NCBI GenBank assembly: GCA_035578155.1
Contig: JAPWDM010000015.1
Coordinates: 7,248,209 to 7,312,208, forward strand
DNA length: 64,000 nt
Origin: Brachynemurus nebulosus
Lineage: Eukaryota > Arthropoda > Insecta > Neuroptera > Myrmeleontidae
Direction: 5' to 3'
Under the pieces are notes generated by a model. It saw only the letters and a list, made by a program, of their open reading frames with translations, did not search any database and was not told where the DNA came from. Below are positions 56,471-64,000 of this stretch, in pieces. Numbering within the stretch: the first letter of the stretch is position 1; the number at the start of each line of letters is the position of its first letter. A program made the translations under genes and the position numbers.

Positions 56471-57240
56471 GGTCTGCCCACACGCACAAGCTTTATTACC
56501 GACTTACTTGTGCAAACCAGTTTGTGCATGTAAACATGTGCGTATATACGGGAAAACTGTATCTCGGATGAACCAGTTCGTGCGGCTTGTGTAAACGTTG
56601 CACTACTGAAGATTTTACTTGTGCAAACTTTTGTATGCATGAATCTATTTGTGTGTGTATAGATAGTGTACAACATGTACAACGTGTACAAGCTGCGCGA
56701 GTAGCGCTTTAATTCAGTGATTTTAGTTGTAATAATAATTTCAAAGTGATAGGTTGTTTTATGAACTAGTACAACAATGAGCACACATGATGTACGTAAT
56801 ATTCAAAAAAAATTATAACAGAATTCATAGAATTATATAGATCTTTACAATCAGTTTGAAAAATAAAATCTCCAGAATATTCCGATACGAATAAAAAAAG
56901 TGTTGCTTATCAGAAACTGGTGGAAAAATTGCAAGTAAGTAATTTTTCTAATAATACTTTTTTTTATCTATTACTTTTCCTTTTTCAATAATAATTAGGT
57001 CAAGAGAATTGCCCAATTCAAATTAAAAATTTTATTTATGTTAGTACGTTAAATATTACATAAATGTTCAAAATACATTAAAAATTATGATAAACTGCTG
57101 GCTCTAAAATAATTTTTACTAATCATTTTCTTACATACTGAATAGATCTTATAGGTTGAACCTGACGCGACAAAGGAACTGGTAATAAAAAAAATTAATT
57201 CTTCACGAAGTTTAAAAAAGTTAAAAATTAAACTTAAGTG
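56471..57240 (+). mobile_element. Left part of a Harbinger-like element with MADF gene
   Basis: Starts GGTCTGCCCACACGCACAAG after a TTAA/TAA, with TTGTGCAAAC-type subterminal repeats (56507, 56622). A three-base TTA/TAA target is usual for PIF/Harbinger. The MADF reading follows. No right terminus was identified. Confidence 0.45.
56777..57240 (+). pseudogene. MADF-domain (Myb/SANT-like) accessory gene, broken
   Basis: ATG 56777, then after a shift at the A8 run ITEFIELYRSLQSV, a TGA, KIKSPEYSDTNKKSVAYQKL and VEKLQ, ending at a GTAAGT donor (56935). Exon 2 from 57155 reads VEPDATKELVIKKINSSRSL. The combination matches a MADF domain, as carried by the DNA-binding partner of Harbinger transposases. 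Frameshift plus stop make it a pseudogene. Confidence 0.6.
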
Positions 57241-57859
57241 TTTTATTTTTGTAATTTTATATCATGTTGAATTTAATAATTTTGACCTTTGGATCATGTT
57301 GTGTTTATATTTATAAGTTTATTATTTGTATTTATACTTCGTTTTTCTTTGTTCTTTTGTTCTTATCAACTGGGTGTGTCTTGAATTCATATCCATTAAT
57401 TTGGACATAGAATTTTCTAGAATCGTTGACCCTATTTTGAAATTTCTTAACTTGATATTAATTGTCGTTATGATTTCTTTGACTTTTTGCCATAATCTTT
57501 GAAAATGGCCTCGTGCCGAAACATGTAAGATGCTTTATTTTAAAAAATATTTTTTTTTTTTTTGGTATTTTATTTTTGATGTTTTTGACTTTTGTTGTTT
57601 TTATTGGTTGACCTGTGCGGACATGTAGCTCATAATTTTGTGATCTACAACGTTTTTGGTTTTTGGTTTTATCTTGTTGCAGGAAGTCGGTCTTTGTTAT
57701 CAGATTGTATGTCATAACAACAATACTTATATTTTCTAAGCTCAAATTGATACATTTTCTACAGTGCGCCGAGCTCTTGGTAGACGATAATTAAATACTT
57801 TAAATTCAATTGTTAACTCTCTTTTATTAAAAAGCAAGAAAAGAAAAGGCAAAATAATG

Positions 57860-58275
57860 AAAAAGGTCTAGACCTATAATAGTCTTGAATAAAAAAATCA
57901 AACGAGGCTGGACCTATACTCGCCAAAGAAAAGAAACCCTCTAAAGCTGAAAAACGGTTATTTGAACCAGTGGGAAATGACGAGGAAGATATCCCCCAAG
58001 ATATCCCCCCTATTGACTTAACCGTTGGGTCTTGGGTAGCCATAAATTACCTAAGTAAGTGTGGGGAAACAGTCAAGGAGTATAGGGGTCAAATTATTGG
58101 TTAATACGTCCGTATCAAGGAACATTATTAGGTTAAGTTTTTGACAAAATGTAAAGGCGATGGATAACGTTATGTTTCTCCTGATAAAGTCGATGCCGAG
58201 TGGGTTGATGTAGGACAGATTTCTAATGTATTTCCTGTTCCAGATTATAATGGTAGATTTTTCAAGTTTGTGTGA
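57860..58275 (+). pseudogene. Transposon-derived protein C-terminal fragment
   Basis: Reads KAEKRLFEPVGNDEEDIPQD, VGSWVAINYLSKCGETVKEY, GQIIG and a VKFLTKCKGDG...YVSPDKVDAEWV block, with stops near 58104 and 58165. This Tudor-like tail is commonly seen at the C-terminus of insect pogo-type transposase proteins. No other part of such a protein was found nearby. Confidence 0.4.
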
Positions 58276-58821
58276 TATGTTCCGTGTGAAGGCCAACAGA
58301 CGTAAACAGAAAGTTTTTATTTCCATATTTTTTTTATATGTTTTACCCCAACTGACCCTACATAACAAAATCAACACATCATATATCAATAACATCACAT
58401 AACATATGTTTAAGTATTATACCCTGTGCCTAAATATACTTCGTTCAGTTAAAATTGGAAACAATAGTATACTGTACAATAAGTGGGAAAAGAGGCTTAT
58501 TACAGCTCACGAATATGAGTGAGAAATAAGCTTTTCCCAAGTATTTTGCACTATAATTTTTCTACGAGCACATTTTTTCGTAAAATTTATATTAACATTT
58601 ATTTAAATAAATAGTAAATTTTTTTATTAATTTATGTCAGTTGTAAGCACAGATGAGACAGATGAAGCCTACATATAAAAAAGTTTGGTCCGAAAGTTGC
58701 AATAAGCTGCATTTTATACCACTTGTGATTTAGTCTGTTACCAACCGTAACAGTGTTAACATCGTGTTGTGTCACATTGTTTTTCTGATTAATTTATAAA
58801 ATTTAAATAAAAAAAAAAAAT

Positions 58822-59660
58822 ATGAAGTGTGTCATACTCAATTGTAAAATTTACAGTGAACTAAAAACTGAAGGAATATCTTTCTTTAAGTAAGTAAATA
58901 TATTTATTTATTGTTGGCTTGTCAAACCACAGTCAGCCATATTTAAGTACACACATACATCAACAAATTGCTTACGTCACACGCAGTATCATATCTGAAA
59001 ACCAGGGTTGGCTTTAGTATAAGTGAAATTTTTGTTAATTATTTTCTTATATAAGTATTTCATTTTTCATTCAAGTTAATACATTTTTAAGTTATTTTGT
59101 TACATTTATATTATGTTTCTCTTAAAATAATTATATTTAATATATTTTTTACTAATAATTATTATGCTATTAAATTGTTATGTAAAAATATAATTTTTCA
59201 CTTTCTAAAAATGAAAAAGTAGCATAGGCACAATTATGTTTATTCAATATTGCTGTAATTATATTAAATTTTTATTGAAATTATTATATAATACTTGCTT
59301 GACATCAGTTTTATTAATTTAAATTATTACAGGTTTTCAAAAGATGTATAACCAAAGTTAGCATGCAGTTAATAGACCAGCCAGCTGGATTCCATTTAAA
59401 AATTGCTGGAGCAATTTTTACATTATATTTAGCAGTAAGTATTACCATATTTATAGCAGCATTAAAATGTAGTTAATATTCACATATAATTTTTAGTTTC
59501 GATCTACAAATGATAAATCGACACAAACGGATTTTGAACAAAATCTACCTCTAGTGTCAGAATTAAAACTAAAACGTTGTTCGTCATCCTTAGCAGAGAT
59601 AAAGATAACAGATTCCAAAACTCTCGATTCTTCTAGAGCTACATCTTCTTTATCTTTTAC
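58822..59660 (+). pseudogene. THAP-like gene fragment, interrupted by piggyBac
   Basis: Exon-like pieces: MKCVILNCKIYSE...GISFFK (58822-58889, GTAAGT donor at 58890), then FSKD after an acceptor at 59332 with stops. A third piece, 59496-59668, contains SSSLAEIKITDSKTLDSSRA. The first two resemble the start of a THAP zinc finger (C-x4-C then F-kFPkD). A piggyBac element then inserted at TTAA 59672. Confidence 0.4.
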
Positions 59661-59675
59661 ATCTGACTGAATTAA

Positions 59676-62332
59676 CCCTTTCCTGCCCAGAAAGATTTTG
59701 CCGGTAGCTGCCTGACGGTACTTTTATATACCAGTTCTTTTAGGTGCTATTTATTTATTATTTTGTTTAAAATAATACATAGTGGCCTGACGAGACGCAA
59801 AGATACACTTTACAGTATATGATAATCATAATTATCTGAAGTTAGCTGCATATATTTTAGTGATTTTTATATTTATAAATGTCAAAGTGTAGCGTGCTCA
59901 TCCTTGTTTTTACATTCTATGAAATTTAAAATTTACGCAAGTAAGTTGACAATTTTTTTTAAATACTTGTACGTTAACTTTATATTTAATATTTATTTTT
60001 TTAATTTTCAAAATAGTAAAATTATTTATTTAACTCTAATGTCTATTTTTATACGAAAATATTTCAGGACTTGAAAGTACCGTCAGGAAGCAAAACCGTC
60101 AGAATGTCAAACAAAATTCGTCTAAGCAAATCGTTAACAGATGAACAATTACTGCGCGTTTTGGAAGAAGATATTCCAGACGATGTAAATGAGAACACAG
60201 ATATTGAATTAGAAGACGAAAATGATTTTTATAATCAAGAAAATATTTTTGACGAAATTTTTGAAAAAAAATTAGAAGCAATTTTTGGTGAAGACAATGA
60301 AAATACTGAATTAGATACAGAAAGTAATTCACCTGAGACTAATAATGAAAACGATGCAAATAATAATAAAGAAAACGTGGAACCTAATCGAAATTTAAAT
60401 AAAAAGTGGGAAGAAAGAGAACTAGTTTCAAAAATTTGTGATTATAATCTTCCTGAAGGTAAGTTATAACATAATAAAAAAAATATATATTTAGACTTTA
60501 TTGTTGAAAAATTTACATTTTAGGTCCAGTAGAAGAACTGTTAATTGATTGCAGTACACCAACAGATTTTTTTAAAAAAGTTCTGAGTGAGTCAATTGAA
60601 TTAATTGTATTCCAATCGAACTTATACGCGGTTCAAAAAAATCGAATTTTAAATATGACTGAAAATGAACTACTAACATTTATTGACATAAATTTCCTAA
60701 TGGGATACCACAAGCTCCCAAGCTGGAAAGATTATTGGTCTTACAGCGAAGATTTAGGTGTTTCCATGGTATCCCAAGCGATGTGTCGAAATAGATTTGA
60801 ACAGATATTATCGAATTTACATTGTAACGATAATCATTTTATTAATGATAACAAAGAAGACAAGTTATATAAATTAAGACCTTTTATAGAAATTTTGAAT
60901 AAGCAGTTTAAACTACTTTATGATGGAACTCGAAAAGCTTCAGTTGACGAATCAATGATTCTTTTCAAAGGCCGCAGTTCACTCAAACAATTTAATCCCC
61001 TAAAGCCCATCAAACGTGGATATAAACTGTGGTGTCTAGCAGACCAAAACGGTTACATAGAAAAATTCGAAGTTTACCAAGGTAAAAATGAAAAAACTAA
61101 TGAAAAATATAAAGACTACACTTTAGGGGAAAAAGTAGTTTTGCAGTTAACGGAAGCCGACTGGGGTAAAAATCGAATTATATTTTTTGATAATTTTTTT
61201 ACTAGTATTAATTTGTTAGAAAAACTGAAAATTAAAAATGTTTATGCATGTGGAACCATAAGAGCTAATAGAAGAGATATGCCTCAATTAACGGCAGATA
61301 AAAATTTACACCGTGGAGACTGGGATATGAAAGTTTCTAATTTGAATATTTCAGTGTATAAGTGGAAGGATAACAAGGTAGTACAGTTTGCAAGTAATTA
61401 CCATGGTAGTGAAGCTACCGAAGTAGAAAGGAAAGGAAAAGATGGTCAGCGAAAAAAAAATATCTTGTCCAGTTGTTGTCAAGGATTATGTAGCAAATAT
61501 GGGCGGCGTAGATCGAGCGGATCAGTATCGTGCTTTATACAGTATTAACAGAAAATCAAATAAATGGTAGCACCGCCTTTTTTGGGGGTTTTTAGACATA
61601 GCATTTGTTAATGCTTATATATTATATTATATTATATTACAGTAGAGAAAAAAAGTATATTAGATTTCAGAAGATGCCTAGCTCAAGGCCTGATGAATCA
61701 CAAAAATGGACAAAGTAATAAAAGAAAAAGTCTCACTAATGCGGAGCAGAATAAGAAACGAAGAAAATATAATCCTTCAGTAAGTGACGACGTACGCTTA
61801 GGTAATACAGGCAACCATTGGATAAGTTTTAGTACAAAGAGAGCTAGATGTGAAATGTGCAGCTTCAAATCTGTACAATCGAAGCCCCATTCATTTTGCA
61901 CCGCCTGTAGGGTTCATCTCTGCTGCAACGAAAAAAAAAAATTGTTTTGCTGAGTACCATAACATAGAAATTTAATAACTAGAATATTAATTTTTTTTTT
62001 AATTTGTTATTTGTGTCAAAAAGGTATTTGTTTTGTAATTTTTCAGATTAAAAATATGAACTGATTTATAAGAAATAAATATTGTTTATCTAAATCATCA
62101 AGTTTTTATTAGCAACAATATGAATTCACTATTCCTGTCGGTACTTCACAGTACCACATTAATATTACAAAATCAAATTCACTAATGTCTGCGAAAAATA
62201 GCGTAAATTTTATGATTTCAATCACCATTTATGATATTAATGAAATATTACACAAATTTCCACGTTTTTAATGTTTGGGAAACAAGAGCCACAATTAACT
62301 GGTACTTATAAGTACCGTCTGGCAGGAAAGGG
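59676..62332 (+). mobile_element. piggyBac element, 2.66 kb, TTAA-flanked
   Basis: TTAA at 59672-59675 and 62333-62336. Ends CCCTTTCCTGCC and GGCAGGAAAGGG are exact inverted repeats. A subterminal GACGGTACTT/AAGTACCGTC pair lies inside. Size and structure are normal for an autonomous piggyBac. Confidence 0.95.
60104..61950 (+). pseudogene. piggyBac transposase, one late frameshift and minor stops
   Basis: ATG 60104. Exon 1 encodes an acidic N-terminus. The intron 60459-60523 (GTAAGT...TTTTAG, 65 bp) joins in frame. Exon 2 shows the DDE_Tnp_1_7 core: KASVDESMILFKGRSSLKQF (first Asp), IIFFDNFFTSINLL (second Asp) and, after a frame change at the A run near 61456, MGGVDRADQYRALYSINRKS (third Asp). 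A TAG where a Trp-rich motif ends (near 61568) and further stops follow. The cysteine-rich tail (CEMCSFK, CTACRVHLCC) at 61846-61930 is present. An acceptor-like TTTCAG at 60061-60067 suggests a 5'-UTR intron. Confidence 0.9.
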
Positions 62333-62336
62333 TTAA

Positions 62337-62510
62337 ATCTCCAGCATCATTTATTAAAAAAGTCACACCGTTTATTAAAGAAGTTAGCAGCCACAACGTC
62401 TCACTTCTGTTTGTACAAAACAAATTTGTACATTTTTTTTTAAATTCGTTAAAAATATTGCCGGCCCTTGGAGAAGTTTACTGTGAAAGTGTGCGGACTG
62501 TATAGTGTTA
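62337..62510. other. Continuation of the piggyBac host site; MITE-like right end
   Basis: Sequence after the piggyBac continues the interrupted reading (KSPASFIKKVTPFIKEV). Near 62447-62509 it matches the right end of the MITE at 35394-35723 (TCGTTAAAAATATTG...TAGTG-TTAA). It may be the right end of a larger related TTAA element whose left end I did not find. Confidence 0.45.
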
Positions 62511-63556
62511 ACAAGTTTTAAAAAATAATGGAATTTTATGTCTATGTTATGTACTGCATTTTATAATTTAAAAAAAAAAAAAAAGACAGTTACTTTTAAA
62601 AGCGTGTTTTTTTTTATTTACTTTATTTTTAATAAGTTTATTTTAGTTTCATATGGAAAATTATTTTTGAAATTGTCTTAATCCTACCCTGATAGTTTTA
62701 TGTAGTAAATATGTTCATTATGTCATAACCGTCGGGTGAATTTCGCTGTGACGTATGATCACGTAAAATTCTGGCGACAGCCGGAATGCTATCACATAAG
62801 AGTTTGGCCTTTGTTGTAATATGTATGGTAGGGTAGGTATGGGGTAGCGGCCCCAACGGGAAATCGGGACGTAAATTTTTTTGTAAGGTGGTCTTACCGA
62901 GAGTAACTTACCTGTCAAATATTAAATCAATCTACGCACTGGTTTGCAAGAAAAAAATTTTTTTTTACAAAATTTTTTTTTCTTTAAGAACTGCATATAT
63001 ATTAATAATTGTGATACGTGTTGTAGACAACTTAGAGGTAACATATCGTTCTACATTTATAAAAAAATCCATAAATTAAAAAAATTCCATCTTTAAAATT
63101 TTAAAAAAATTACTTTCATGGTTTTTAAACATGGCACACCAACGAAATTTATACTGTAAAACTTCCTCACTAAAGCCTACAGCATATATTGGGATATAAA
63201 TTTTTGCTTGGGTGGTAGGGGGTTTTTTACCAAAAAAAAAATGTCTAATATATGTATGTATTATAAAATATTTTTAACAATAAGCCGGATTATATTTTAT
63301 AAAATTCTGAGATATTGTCCACTTAAGTATCATGTATAAAAATTTGGTTTTGTAGAAATGCAATAAATATGTGTTATTGGATAGGAAGTATATTATCTAA
63401 CTAATACATATAATAATTCATTCATCCACTTGACCATTCAGCTATTAATACTTATCTAAGGAAAATTAAAGGCGTATCAAAGATGCAATTACGTATGCGT
63501 ATATTTATAATGTTAACATGTCTAGACACGATTCTTACATAGGAATTATTGTCACA
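62511..63556. other. Intergenic, no gene seen
   Basis: AT-rich with homopolymer runs. No recognisable protein, RNA or TIR pair. Confidence 0.5.
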
Positions 63557-63560
63557 TTAA

Positions 63561-64000
63561 GGCCCGATTTACATTAACGCTCTGCTCTCACTTCAATATC
63601 ACTACACTCCCAATTCGATATAATCTTGTTGTGTTCACATTACAGTGCTGATATCATGCTGGTACCTATTCGTTCTCTATTCACATTATAATGCTGCTCT
63701 GGGTACATTCCCAGTTCGGCCTCAGTTACATACAAATATCTTTTCATAACAACTGAATGCAAGCGGAGTGGAGTGGAATCAAAAAAGTGTTTACACTACA
63801 GGTACCAGCCATAACAAGTTTTATATCCCTCCGATAAAATATTACCTGAGTGGTATTAATATTGGAGTGACATTGGAGCGAGAGCCAACCGTGACTGATA
63901 TCGGACCGATATCAGAGCGATGATGTGAATACACTCATTGTTTATTGTGTAAGAATATTTTATCGAACCTGGAGCGGAGTGATATTGGAGTGAGAGCAGA
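63561..64000. mobile_element. TIR element truncated by the window edge
   Basis: Starts GGCCCGATTTACATTAACGC after a TTAA. The subterminal CTCTGCTCTCACTTCAATAT (63580) is matched in inverse by ATATTGGAGTGAGAGCAGA at 63982-64000. The right terminus therefore continues beyond the window for about 20 bp. Non-coding, about 0.46 kb. A Harbinger- or hAT-like MITE is possible. Confidence 0.65.

Overview
The window is AT-rich animal DNA, almost certainly arthropod and probably insect. The evidence is short GT-AG introns, an arthropod-type TATA plus TCAGT core promoter, and a dense set of insect-type transposons: Tc1/mariner, pogo, piggyBac, a PLE, an R4/Dong LINE, a Jockey/CR1-like LINE, tRNA SINEs and a Polinton/Maverick. 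I see no conventional multi-exon host gene. The only possible host-derived coding piece is a tiny two-exon ORF resembling the RPA1 N-terminus at 44.85-45.05 kb. This is a graveyard of nested mobile elements with one large, nearly complete virus-like element.

Layout. 0-3.9 kb is intergenic with a PLE scrap. 3.93-7.37 kb is a decayed DDE transposon (Sola-like) with its own TIRs. 7.45-9.27 kb holds two Tc1/mariner relics sharing one TA. 10.5-12.3 kb holds a deleted mariner and a MITE. 13.54-33.97 kb is a three-level nest. The outermost layer is a TTAA-flanked element with 18-bp TIRs. Inside it is a Penelope-like element (PLE) with inverted repeats, each arm carrying a hammerhead-like ribozyme motif. 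Inside the left PLE arm is a 15.8-kb Polinton (14780-30616) with ~0.67-kb TIRs and a perfect 6-bp TSD. The intact right PLE arm supplies the empty insertion site within the same window.

The Polinton encodes a protein-primed family B DNA polymerase (with a small 5' exon), an rve integrase with chromodomain (broken), a fibre-like protein, a conserved 360-aa protein, a packaging ATPase, a PLA2/pX-like virion protein (one internal stop), an adenain-like protease, minor and major capsid proteins, a 56-aa ORF between the two capsid genes, a possible exonuclease and a possible OB-fold protein. Together these are replication, integration, packaging and virion modules. The integrase is clearly dead while most virion genes remain open.

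34-46 kb: a TTAA MITE, then a pogo-like transposon split by a mariner-like element that itself carries further insertions (an AT-rich hairpin, a SINE-like head, a possible LTR). The RPA1-like two-exon ORF and a GC-richer palindrome follow. 46.3-54.9 kb is another nest: a tRNA SINE whose (ATT)n tail received an R4/Dong LINE, which was split by a minus-strand Jockey/CR1-like LINE, next to which a second R4/Dong 3' tail sits in TAA repeats. 55-64 kb: a TTAA MITE, Harbinger-like MADF exons, a THAP-like fragment interrupted by a piggyBac element (one late frameshift), and the left part of a further TIR element that runs off the window.
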